From Pseudomonadota bacterium (lineage in GTDB: Bacteria; Myxococcota_A; Polyangia; Haliangiales; Haliangiaceae), in NCBI GenBank assembly GCA_022360315.1, contig JAKSDA010000342.1:1-64000 (forward strand): DNA of 64,000 bases, written 5' to 3'. The notes under the pieces are model-generated. The model worked only from the letters and a program-made list of their open reading frames with translations, did no database searches and was not told where the DNA came from. This document shows positions 8,532-17,528 of this stretch, in pieces. Numbering within the stretch: position 1 is the stretch's first letter; each line of letters starts with the position of its first letter. The translations under genes were made by a program, and so were the position numbers.

Positions 8532-10079
8532 ATGGACAAAGCGGCCGACATCTGTTTGCTTCTGGAGGGCACCTATCCCTACGTGCGCGGTGGCGTATCC
8601 TCGTGGGTCCATCAGATTATCACCAAATTGCCCGAGCTGACATTTTCGCTGGTTTTTCTGGGTGGTAGCCGCAAGGACTACGAGGGCCAGCGCTACCAGC
8701 TGCCCGACAACGTCGTCCATCTGGAGACCCACTATATGGCCGAGTCGCTGGTCTCGAGCCGCGCCGCGCGGCGCCGGGGCGATGCCGAGCAATTCGTCCG
8801 GATGCGAAAGATGCACGAGTTTTTGCGCGACCCCGACGTCGAGGGCAGCATGAGCCGAGACCTCCTGGCCAGGGTCTTCGGCAGTATCAGCCGGCAGGGC
8901 GGGATCACTCGAGAGGATTTTTTGTACAGCGACGAATCCTGGAAGTACGTCCGGGAACAGCATTACCTCCATTGCGCAGAAGACAGCTTTGTCGACTATT
9001 TTTGGACGGTGCGCATCATGCACGCGCCGCTCTTCAAGCTGGCCGAGATCGCTCACAACGTGCCCAGGGCCAGCGCATTTCACACTGTTTCCACCGGCTA
9101 TGCCGGTCTCATGGGGGCTGTTCTGGCCGGTACTCGCAGCTTGCCGCTCATCTTGAGCGAGCACGGCATCTATACCAAAGAGAGAACCATCGACCTGGCC
9201 CAGGCCGAATGGATCAGCGATGCAATCCGGGGCCTGGGCGGCTCTCTCACCGAGGGCCTGGGCTACATCCGCAAGTTGTGGATTCGCTTCTTCGAGGGCC
9301 TGGGCCGGCTCACCTACCAGATGGCCGATCCGATCGTCTCTCTCTACGAGGGCAATCGCCAGCGCCAGCTCAACGATGGAGCTCCCGAAGAGCGAACGGT
9401 CATCATCCCCAACGGAGTCAACGTCGCGCGATTCGAGCAAGCCCTGGCCGACCGCGCCAGCGAGGTGCCCAAGGTGGTCGGCTTTATCGGCCGGCTGGTG
9501 CCGATAAAGGACGTTAAGACCTTCATCCGGGCCATGGGGACGGTGTGCACCGAAATTCCCGATGCCGAGGGCTGGCTCATCGGATCGTCCGAGGAAGAGC
9601 CGGAGTACACGGCTGATTGTGAAGCGCTGGTCGAAAGCCTCGGCCTGTCCGGCAAGGTCAAGTTCCTCGGCTTTCAGAACGTTGCAGAGATCCTGCCCAA
9701 GCTCGGAGTCGTGGTCTTGACCTCGATCAGCGAGGCTCTGCCCCTGGTCATACTGGAGGGATTTGCCGCCGGTGTACCGGCGGTGACCACCGATGTGGGC
9801 GCGTGCCGCGAGCTCATCGAGGGCCGATTGCCCGAAGACCGCGCACTCGGCTCGGCGGGAAGCGTAGTGCCCATAGCCGACCCCGAGGCTAGCGGCCGGG
9901 CGGTGGTCGCGCTGCTCGGCGACGAAGGGGAGTGGAAGCGAGCGCAGGGGGCAGCGATCGCGCGAGTCAATCGCTTCTACACCGAACCCGTGATGATGAA
10001 CGCGTACCGCGATATCTATGCCGATGCGCTGCGCAAGGCCGGTGCCGATGAGGTCGCCGCGCGGGTTGCCACGAGTTGA
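8532..10079 (+). CDS. pelF: PelF, cytoplasmic GT4 glycosyltransferase
   Basis: 515 residues, the normal PelF length (about 507). PelF polymerises UDP-N-acetylhexosamine, probably UDP-GalNAc, into the Pel chain. Motifs: the N-terminal DICLLLEGTYPYVRGGVSSW typical of the PelF-type domain; LSEHGIYTKER; the donor-binding strand VVGFIGRLVPIKDVKTFI (about 316-333); and the GT-B EX7E region SEALPLVILEGFAAGVPAVT. It starts four bases after pelE, with its ATG in CGCCATGG. This is the most diagnostic gene of the locus. Confidence 0.97.
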   Translation: MDKAADICLLLEGTYPYVRGGVSSWVHQIITKLPELTFSLVFLGGSRKDYEGQRYQLPDNVVHLETHYMAESLVSSRAARRRGDAEQFVRMRKMHEFLRDPDVEGSMSRDLLARVFGSISRQGGITREDFLYSDESWKYVREQHYLHCAEDSFVDYFWTVRIMHAPLFKLAEIAHNVPRASAFHTVSTGYAGLMGAVLAGTRSLPLILSEHGIYTKERTIDLAQAEWISDAIRGLGGSLTEGLGYIRKLWIRFFEGLGRLTYQMADPIVSLYEGNRQRQLNDGAPEERTVIIPNGVNVARFEQALADRASEVPKVVGFIGRLVPIKDVKTFIRAMGTVCTEIPDAEGWLIGSSEEEPEYTADCEALVESLGLSGKVKFLGFQNVAEILPKLGVVVLTSISEALPLVILEGFAAGVPAVTTDVGACRELIEGRLPEDRALGSAGSVVPIADPEASGRAVVALLGDEGEWKRAQGAAIARVNRFYTEPVMMNAYRDIYADALRKAGADEVAARVATS

Positions 10080-10082
10080 GGC

Positions 10083-11465
10083 ATGGCGGGAATCGGCTTT
10101 TCACTGCGCAGGCTCGGCCACGGCGGTGGCTTTACCGGGCTGGGCAAGCTCTACGGCGCAGCCGGGCTGATCAGCAGCGGGCCGTGGCTCATCTCGATCA
10201 TCACCATCCTGTTCACCGGCCTGTGGACCGTCGAACTCGTGCCCGAGCGCCGAGACGTCCCGCAGTTTCAGGTCTCGGTGACCTATCTCTTTGCCGGCTC
10301 TCTGATCCTCAGCGGTCCCCTGCAGCTCCTGTTCTCCCGCCTCACCGCCGATCGCGTGTTCGAAGAGCGCAACTCGCGCATCCTGCCCAATCTGTTCGGC
10401 GCCATGGTGGTAACCGGTGCAGCGGCGGGTGTGGTCGGGACGGTCGTGATGTTTGTCGGGTTTGCCGAGCAGAGTTTGTTCTACCGCATCGTGATGGTCG
10501 AGTGCTTCATCGTTTTGTGTGATCTGTGGCTGGTGGTGGTTTTGCTCACCGCTCTCAAGTTCTACGGCTCGGTGTTGGCCAGTTTTGCCGGCGCCTACGG
10601 GATCATCCTGGGCTGCGCCATCCTGCTCGCGCCCTACGGCCTCGAAGGGCTGCTGGCCGGCTTCGCCATAGGCCAGGCGTTTTTGCTTTTTGTCGCCCTC
10701 TTCCTGATCTTGCGCCAGTATCCCAGCGATGCGCTCATCGCCTTCGATTTCTTCGACCGCGAGCAGGTCTTTCCCAGCCTGGCCGTCACCGGATTTCTCT
10801 TCAACTACGGGGTTTGGATCGACAAATTCCTGTTCTGGGCCAACCCGAGGACAAGCGAGCCCATGATCGGGCTGTTCCGGGGCTCCTATCTCTACGACAT
10901 CCCGGTGCTGCTCGCCTACCTCACGGTGGTTCCGGGCATGTCGGTGTTTCTGATCCGCCTGGAGACCGATTTTGCCGAGCATTACACGGCATTCTACGAC
11001 GCGGTGCGCGAGGGCGCTCCACTCGAGCGCATCGAGCAGTTGCGCGATAACATGACGGTGTCGGCGAAACGCGGTATCTTCGAGATTCTTAAAGTGCAGG
11101 GGTTGGTGTTTTTCCTGATCATCCTCTTCGCACGCAACGTGTTGCCTTTTTTTGGCATCTCCGAGTTGTTTTTGCCGCTCTTATACGTCCACGCTGCTGC
11201 GGTCGGGGTCCAGGTGCTTCTCCTCGCGGTCCTCAACGTGTTCTTCTACCTCGATCAACGGGGCACGGCGCTGCGCATATGCCTGATCTTCGCCGTGCTC
11301 AACACCGTCGGCACCATCGTGACCCAAAAACTGGGCTATGTGTTCTACGGCTACGGTTTTGCAATCGCGGTGGCAGCGGCCGCTCTGGTCGGTCTCGCCC
11401 TGCTCAACCGCCGCTTCGACGGTCTGGTGCGAGACACGTTCATGCTGCAGGGAGTGGACGCGTAG
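10083..11465 (+). CDS. pelG: PelG, Wzx-like polytopic membrane protein
   Basis: 460 residues with about twelve hydrophobic helices, like the 456-residue Pseudomonas PelG, a member of the polysaccharide-transporter (MOP) superfamily thought to carry the polymer across the inner membrane. The start MAGIGFSLRRLGHGG is characteristic of PelG, as is the loop DFFDREQVFPSLAVTGFLFN. It begins three bases after pelF and ends immediately before the pelA ATG, with no gap, consistent with one transcript. Confidence 0.96.
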   Translation: MAGIGFSLRRLGHGGGFTGLGKLYGAAGLISSGPWLISIITILFTGLWTVELVPERRDVPQFQVSVTYLFAGSLILSGPLQLLFSRLTADRVFEERNSRILPNLFGAMVVTGAAAGVVGTVVMFVGFAEQSLFYRIVMVECFIVLCDLWLVVVLLTALKFYGSVLASFAGAYGIILGCAILLAPYGLEGLLAGFAIGQAFLLFVALFLILRQYPSDALIAFDFFDREQVFPSLAVTGFLFNYGVWIDKFLFWANPRTSEPMIGLFRGSYLYDIPVLLAYLTVVPGMSVFLIRLETDFAEHYTAFYDAVREGAPLERIEQLRDNMTVSAKRGIFEILKVQGLVFFLIILFARNVLPFFGISELFLPLLYVHAAAVGVQVLLLAVLNVFFYLDQRGTALRICLIFAVLNTVGTIVTQKLGYVFYGYGFAIAVAAAALVGLALLNRRFDGLVRDTFMLQGVDA

Positions 11466-14030
11466 ATGATCGCCCGGCCCCGGCTGGCCCAGTTGGCCAT
11501 GGCCACCCTGTTGCTGGCGCTGACTCCGCTCGCCCATGCCGAGAGCATCGCCCTTTATTACGGGGCAGAGATTCCCCCCGAGATCCTCGAAATCCACCAG
11601 CAGGTCGTGGTCGATGGCGATGTCCTGCTCCGCGCCGGCGTCGATATCGACCAGCTCGGAGGCAGTCGCACCCGCCTCTTCGCCTATGTGAGCGTCGGTG
11701 AAATGGCTCGGGACATGCGCCCCGATAGCTTTGCCAGCGATTGGCTCATCGCGGCCAATCCAGCCTGGCAGAGCGACGTCGTGGATCTCACCCATCCGGG
11801 CTGGCGGCGGTACTTTCTCGACGAGCGTCTGGCCACCCTGTGGCAGTACGGATTTCGCGGATTCTTCCTCGATACTCTGGATAGCTACAAATTGGGCGTC
11901 ACCTCCGCTGCCGACAGGGCTCGCCACGTGGCCGCTCTGGTCTCGCTCATCCACGAGCTGCACCGGCGGTATCCAGGGGTCGAGCTCATCGCCAATCGCG
12001 GTTTCGAGATACTCGATCAAGTGGCTCCACTGCTTTCCGGGCTGGTCGCCGAATCGCTCTACGACCGCTGGGACGCGGCCGCCAAGCGTTATACCCGGGT
12101 CTCCCAAAGCGACCGCGAATGGCTCGTCGGCAAGTTGCGCGCAGCGCGCAAACGCCACGGTCTGCCGGTCACCGTGATCGATTATCGGCCGCCCAACCAA
12201 CGCGATCAGGCTCGCCAGACCGCCCGCCGCATCGCCGCGCTCGGCTTCGACCCCTGGGTCACCGACGTCGATCTCGTGACTCTGGGAGTGGGTGCGCCCG
12301 AGATCATACCGCGCCGGCTCCTGGTCCTGTTCGACAGTAGTAGCGAGACCATGGCCCGGTCCCGCGCGCTGAAGCTCCTCGTCCCGATTCTGGAATACGA
12401 GGGCTATGTGCCCGAACTGCGCGACGTCCGCAAGCCATTGCCGAGCGAGCCGCTGATCGGGCGCTATGCCGGCGTGCTGACGTGGTTTACCCGGTCGCTC
12501 GGCGACGACGCAAAACGTTATTCCGACTGGTTGTCAGCCAGGCTCGACCAGGGCGTGCGCATTGCCGTATTCGGCGAGCTGGGATTTGCACCGGCCCCGG
12601 CACTGCAAAAAAAACTCGGCTTGACCCAGGCATCGCGAGCGACCCGGTCTCGACAAGCCGGGGCGCGCGACCGTTCAGACATCGCCATCGAAACCTCACC
12701 TCTCATAGGTTTCGAAGCCAATCCCCTGGCTGGTCGCATTTTCGGGCCCGGGCTCATTGCTACCGACCCCCGGCTGAACGTGCATCTGCGCGTCCGCGAC
12801 TCCCGGGGACCGTTGCGCGATTCGGTGATCACCGCGCCCTGGGGTGGTCTGGCCATGACACCTCACCTGTTGCGACAGGGGTACGGCGGTGAACTCTACT
12901 GGGCGATCGATCCGTTTGCCTTTGTAAAGAACGCCCTCGCGCTCGAGCCCTTACCCGCTCCCGATGTCACCACCGAGAACGGCTCTCGTCTGCTCATGAT
13001 ACACGTCGATTCCGAGGGAGCCGACCGCCGGGCCCAGTTGCGCGGCACACCGCTGGCCGGCGATGTCATTCGCAGACTGATCGCCTCGACCCGTCTGCCC
13101 CATTCGACCAACGACTCATTGCTCGCCAAAGGTATCGATCACGTTGTCATGGGCGAGCCCGGTTTGACCGGAGCCGGTGGCAATCTCACTCGAACCAATC
13201 CCTCGCTGACCCGACTTCAACCCCGCGCCCGACCCGTGGCCAGGCCGGGGCAAGGTGGACCGTCGCTGGCTGAGATCGAGCTGGACGTGTCGCTGCCCAT
13301 CGCAGACGAGGACGGTTATCGCGTCCCCGGCGGCAACGCCGCGTTTGGCTTTCGCCGGGTGCTGGAAACTCTCGAGCTCACCGACGGCAAACGGCGCCTC
13401 ACCCCGATCACCATCCTCTATCACGCCTATTCAGGTGCCACGGCCGGTGGCCTGCAGGCATTGCGAGACGTATATGCCTGGATTCGACGGCAAGAAACGC
13501 GACCTGTTTTCATGTGGGAGTATGCCGACAGAGTACGCGACTCCTATCGGTTGATTCTGACTCGCGATCTCGTCGATCGCTCGTGGCAGATCCACGGCCG
13601 AGATACGCTGTGCACCCTCCGCCTCCCCCGTAGTCTCGGCTGGCCCGACCTCAGTCACTCACCTACAGTGGTCTCTGTGCGCGATCTGCCCAGCGGACGC
13701 TATGTCACGTTTACCCGCGCCGACCAAAATCGCGTTCGGCTGATCAAATATCGCCCGACGCGTCCGATCGTTCTGCGCAGCAATGCCGAAATCATGCATT
13801 TCCGGATCACTACGTCCGATTCGCGTTTACGACGCATTCGTATTCGTATTCGTGCCCGTGGTCACGTCCCTGTATCTTTGGTAATCGGCAACCTGCCGGT
13901 AACAAAATGTGTGCTGAAAAGTCGTAGATATCGCGTATTCGGGCGCCGTGTGCCCGATAAAGTCTTTGCCACGGCCCAGCGATTTGACCTGCCCGTTTCA
14001 GATACTGGAGATGCTGTGTTAAGCTGCTAA
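11466..14030 (+). CDS. pelA: PelA, periplasmic GH166 hydrolase with a gutted deacetylase domain
   Basis: 854 residues against about 948 in Pseudomonas. A signal peptide (LAQLAMATLLLALTPLAHA) leads to a GH166-type endo-alpha-1,4-N-acetylgalactosaminidase domain (residues about 27-285: YYGAEIP, LFAYVSVGE, GFRGFFLDTLDSY, LIANRGFE, VTVIDYRPP). A flavodoxin-like domain follows. In the C-terminal deacetylase region the first Asp survives (IHVDSEGAD, D515) but the second is Glu. After RLPHST (to 548) the chain reaches GGNLTRTNPSLT (from about 571) in some 24 residues, where the family has roughly 90 more, including the His-rich metal site. The later segment (FGFRRVLETLELTD, LYHAYSG) is intact. Hydrolase activity is likely; deacetylase activity is doubtful. 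Confidence 0.9.
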   Translation: MIARPRLAQLAMATLLLALTPLAHAESIALYYGAEIPPEILEIHQQVVVDGDVLLRAGVDIDQLGGSRTRLFAYVSVGEMARDMRPDSFASDWLIAANPAWQSDVVDLTHPGWRRYFLDERLATLWQYGFRGFFLDTLDSYKLGVTSAADRARHVAALVSLIHELHRRYPGVELIANRGFEILDQVAPLLSGLVAESLYDRWDAAAKRYTRVSQSDREWLVGKLRAARKRHGLPVTVIDYRPPNQRDQARQTARRIAALGFDPWVTDVDLVTLGVGAPEIIPRRLLVLFDSSSETMARSRALKLLVPILEYEGYVPELRDVRKPLPSEPLIGRYAGVLTWFTRSLGDDAKRYSDWLSARLDQGVRIAVFGELGFAPAPALQKKLGLTQASRATRSRQAGARDRSDIAIETSPLIGFEANPLAGRIFGPGLIATDPRLNVHLRVRDSRGPLRDSVITAPWGGLAMTPHLLRQGYGGELYWAIDPFAFVKNALALEPLPAPDVTTENGSRLLMIHVDSEGADRRAQLRGTPLAGDVIRRLIASTRLPHSTNDSLLAKGIDHVVMGEPGLTGAGGNLTRTNPSLTRLQPRARPVARPGQGGPSLAEIELDVSLPIADEDGYRVPGGNAAFGFRRVLETLELTDGKRRLTPITILYHAYSGATAGGLQALRDVYAWIRRQETRPVFMWEYADRVRDSYRLILTRDLVDRSWQIHGRDTLCTLRLPRSLGWPDLSHSPTVVSVRDLPSGRYVTFTRADQNRVRLIKYRPTRPIVLRSNAEIMHFRITTSDSRLRRIRIRIRARGHVPVSLVIGNLPVTKCVLKSRRYRVFGRRVPDKVFATAQRFDLPVSDTGDAVLSC

Positions 14031-14108
14031 TTCATGTCGGAGACCGGGCCGTAGGGAGCAAAGGCGGAGTCGGAACCAACGCCGAGAAAACGCAAAATAC
14101 CGCGTCTC

Positions 14109-17100
14109 TTGCCTCCTTCGCGGTTGGCGGCGCTGGGGGCGATGGTCGCGTTTCTCCTTTTCGTTCTCGTACCCGTGCGCGACGAGATGCACGAGCGCAT
14201 TGCTGCGCAAAAACCCGATCAACTGTCGCTCACCTACCTGCAACTGGCCGTGCACGAGGCTCCGCGCGACCCCGCTCTGCGTCTCCTGTTGGCCCGCCAG
14301 TACCACGAGATGACCCGCTACGACGACGCCATGCGTACCCTGGCGCCGTTGCTCTCGGACCGATCGACATACGGACATCAGGCCCGGCTGCTCGCCATTG
14401 AAATCCAGCACGCCCGGTGCACCGGTGGCAAGGTAGCGCCGCCGCCGGGCTGTTCGCTCAAACTAGCGCGCGATGTTCGCGCATTGCTCGATTCGGAGGA
14501 GATGCTCTCGGCGGCGGAACTCGAACGACTGGCCGAGGTCAGCACAGCCAACCAGGCACCCGGGCTGGCCGGCGACCTGTACAGTCGTCTGGCCGAGATC
14601 ACGAGCGACAGCGAGGAGCGGGTCAAGTGGCGCGAGGTAGCTGCGTCGTCCTACCTCGAGGGCGAGCGACCGGCCAACGCCGCGGCCATGCATGTGAAGA
14701 CAGCCCGTGAGCAGCCGCCCACACGGGCCGAGATCCACGTCGATCGCGCCCTGGACCACCTGCGCGAGGCCGAGCGTGCCGATGATGCACTCGCTCTCGC
14801 CCTGGCCGAGCTGGAGCGGGCGCCCGAGAGTCGCAGGCTGCTCGAGCGGGCTGTCGCGCTCGCGCTGGAGAACGAGCTGGCCGAGCTGGCTGCCCAGCTC
14901 GGCCGCCGCCTCGTCGCGGCGAGCGACATCGACGATACCGAGTTGCTGTCCCGCCAGTTGGCGCTCGAGCTGGGCGTCGGCGAGCTCGAGCGCGCACTCG
15001 AGCTGGCCCGGCGATTGGCCGAGCTGATGCCCGACAATGTCGCCGCTCACCAGCAATTGGCATACATCGCCGATTGGGCCGGAAAACCACTGATCGCCCT
15101 GGACGAGTGGGCCTGGCTGGCCCGGCGGGTACCGGACCGCAGCTACCGGGACAGAGCACTGACCCTGGCGCGGGCCCAGTGGGACCAGGAGCGTTTGCTC
15201 GAGCTCACCTTGCCGATAGCCAGGGGAGACCGGGCCAGGCAGGTCGAGGTGGCGACTCTGTACATGCTGCTCGGTCGGCCCGGCGAGGCCCTCGCTGTTC
15301 TCGGGCGGGTGATCTCGGCATATCCCGATTACCGGCCGGCCTGGGACGAGCTCATCAACGTCCACCAGTCCCGGGCCGACTACACGTCGGTGGCCGAGAC
15401 CTGGCAGCGTATTCACGCCCGATTCGGCATTGTTCCAAGGGATGCCGTGGCCTGGGCCGAGGCACTGTGGCGCGCTCGTCGCCCCGAAGAGGCACTCCAA
15501 GTGCTGCAAGACAGCGTGGCCATGTTGTCAACCGCGTGCCTGCCAACAACCAGCGCATCCAACCGTCGGACAGTGCCGGCACCCATGTGCGTCGGTAGCG
15601 AGAGCGAGCTCTTGCATATGATGGCCGAACTGTCGTGGCAGCTCGAAGAACTCGACACAGCGCGCTGGGCCCACGAGGTCTTGTGGCGCCAGGGCATCGC
15701 CACGTGGACCGAGGTCGAGCGGCTCATCATTGCCGCGCGCGAGACCGGAGCGGTCGATCTGGCACTCTATGTGGCCAAGGGGGCCTGGCAGCAGCGGGGA
15801 AAACCCGAGGCAATTCTGCGCGCCATGCAGATCGCGTTTGACGCCGGGCGCTGGAAGGAAATGGCGCTCCTGGAAGAGATCGCCAGCCGGGGCAATGCCA
15901 TCCAGTCACTGGCCGATTACTGGCAACTGCGCACTGCGCGGCGCCAGCAATCCCTGCGCGTGGCTCTGGACAATGATGCCCTCGACGATGCTCAATCGAT
16001 GTTGACCGAGCTCGAGCGAGAGCTCACCCGGGCGGGCAACTCGTCCCGTGAATTTGCCAACCGGGACGACTATCGCGCACTCTGGTCCGACTGGTACGTC
16101 CAGCAGCTTTATGTCGCGCTCCGGCGCAACGACTTTGCCACCGCCGAGAAAGTGCTCGATCGGGCCAGAGAGCAGCTCAGCGACGCTGCCGAGTACTGGC
16201 GTCTCCGGCTCATGCTGCGCCAGCGCAGACTGAACAAGGCGGTCGAGCACGGCGATGCCGACCGCGCCGGTGCCATTTTGCAGGAGATGGCCACCGACCT
16301 CGACAAGGCCAGGCAAGACGGACTCGCTCAGCATCCGGCCATTCAGACCCTGAGCGACGATATGAATCGGCAGGTATTTTATCTGGCTGTTGCGCGGGGC
16401 GATGTCGAGGTCGCAGGACGCATGCTCGACACGGTGGATGTCCCGCCCATGGATCGGGCTCGTGTTCTGGAGCAATTGGGCCGCTACGAGCGCGCGGTAT
16501 CCGCGGCCATCGAGGCCGGCGTGCAGGATGGCAACCGCGCGCGGGTCGAGGATCGCCGGGCTCTCGAAGAGCTCACCCATCGCCGGCCCAGATACGTCGC
16601 CGGGCGCAGCCGTGTGCTTTTGTTCGATCAGGTGGAGCTGGTACAGGCCGGGCCCGAGGTCGAGTACACCTGGAACCGCTACGGCATCAAGGCGACCGCG
16701 ACTGCGAGCCATATCGACACCGAGAGTGGAGTGGCAGACGAGGTCGAGTTGCGCATGGCGGGCCAATGGTTTACCCCGCGCAGCGTTTCTCTTTTCAGCC
16801 TGGGTGCCAATATGCGCCCGGGGGATCCGCGTATCCAGTTCGATGCCGCGCACAGCCACTATCTGCGGTCAGCGCTACAAGTCGCCCTGACAGGCGGTTA
16901 CAATCAGACCACAGAAGAAAGCGGCGTCCTCCGCTTTTTGGCCGTGCGCGACTACGCGTCGCTGCGCATGTCACTCGATGTGAAACAGCGCTTGTTTGCC
17001 ATGGGCCAGATAGCGGGCTCCCGTTACCGTCACCGCGGCGGCGACCGTGTGGGCAGCTCGGCCGATGTTTCGTTGAGCGCCGGGTACCGGCTCTCGCATT

Positions 17101-17477
17101 TGCCGCTGGACTGGAATGTACGCCTGGTTGGCCGCACATTTTTGCCCTGGCGCGGACCGGCAGAGCAATGCGAAAGGTTGCTACCCGAGCGCTCTCAGCT
17201 GGTCGCCGCTGCCATGACCATCGCCAATGGGCAGCCCGGTCTGATCACCACCCCGGTGAGCCGTCTGCGCTACTCATTGGATGTCTTGGCCGGCTGGTTG
17301 ACCCCGTACGACCGCTTCGCCTATTCGGTCGTTTTCGGCATGGGAATCCCGATTTGGGGCTCTGATGAGCTCTCGATTGCCGCCGAGCTGGCCAACGCGA
17401 CCCCCTTTGGCGAAAGCCTGAGCAGCGGGGGGGCGCGGCGGGGAATTACCATTCGATACGCCCGCACTCTGTGGTAG
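14109..17477 (+). CDS. pelB: PelB, TPR-beta-barrel outer-membrane exporter
   Basis: 1122 residues from TTG 14109, close to Pseudomonas PelB (1193). An N-terminal membrane helix (LGAMVAFLLFVLVPVRDEMH) is followed by some 750 residues of TPR-type helices (for example QLSLTYLQLAVHEAPRDPAL, EALAVLGRVISAYPDYRPAW). A C-terminal beta-barrel of about 300 residues starts near YVAGRSRVLLFDQVEL and ends with aromatic TIRYARTLW. The TPR part binds PelA in the periplasm; the barrel exports the polymer. The start is uncertain: codons back to 14055 stay open and encode a basic stretch without ATG, GTG or TTG, so TTG 14109 is the first usable one. It is 78 bases after pelA, the only real gap in the operon. 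Confidence 0.93.
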   Translation: MPPSRLAALGAMVAFLLFVLVPVRDEMHERIAAQKPDQLSLTYLQLAVHEAPRDPALRLLLARQYHEMTRYDDAMRTLAPLLSDRSTYGHQARLLAIEIQHARCTGGKVAPPPGCSLKLARDVRALLDSEEMLSAAELERLAEVSTANQAPGLAGDLYSRLAEITSDSEERVKWREVAASSYLEGERPANAAAMHVKTAREQPPTRAEIHVDRALDHLREAERADDALALALAELERAPESRRLLERAVALALENELAELAAQLGRRLVAASDIDDTELLSRQLALELGVGELERALELARRLAELMPDNVAAHQQLAYIADWAGKPLIALDEWAWLARRVPDRSYRDRALTLARAQWDQERLLELTLPIARGDRARQVEVATLYMLLGRPGEALAVLGRVISAYPDYRPAWDELINVHQSRADYTSVAETWQRIHARFGIVPRDAVAWAEALWRARRPEEALQVLQDSVAMLSTACLPTTSASNRRTVPAPMCVGSESELLHMMAELSWQLEELDTARWAHEVLWRQGIATWTEVERLIIAARETGAVDLALYVAKGAWQQRGKPEAILRAMQIAFDAGRWKEMALLEEIASRGNAIQSLADYWQLRTARRQQSLRVALDNDALDDAQSMLTELERELTRAGNSSREFANRDDYRALWSDWYVQQLYVALRRNDFATAEKVLDRAREQLSDAAEYWRLRLMLRQRRLNKAVEHGDADRAGAILQEMATDLDKARQDGLAQHPAIQTLSDDMNRQVFYLAVARGDVEVAGRMLDTVDVPPMDRARVLEQLGRYERAVSAAIEAGVQDGNRARVEDRRALEELTHRRPRYVAGRSRVLLFDQVELVQAGPEVEYTWNRYGIKATATASHIDTESGVADEVELRMAGQWFTPRSVSLFSLGANMRPGDPRIQFDAAHSHYLRSALQVALTGGYNQTTEESGVLRFLAVRDYASLRMSLDVKQRLFAMGQIAGSRYRHRGGDRVGSSADVSLSAGYRLSHLPLDWNVRLVGRTFLPWRGPAEQCERLLPERSQLVAAAMTIANGQPGLITTPVSRLRYSLDVLAGWLTPYDRFAYSVVFGMGIPIWGSDELSIAAELANATPFGESLSSGGARRGITIRYARTLW

Positions 17478-17528
17478 TGACCCTATGGTCTTGCGGTCGA
17501 GCCAGGCCCCGGCCAGGCCCAGGGCCGG

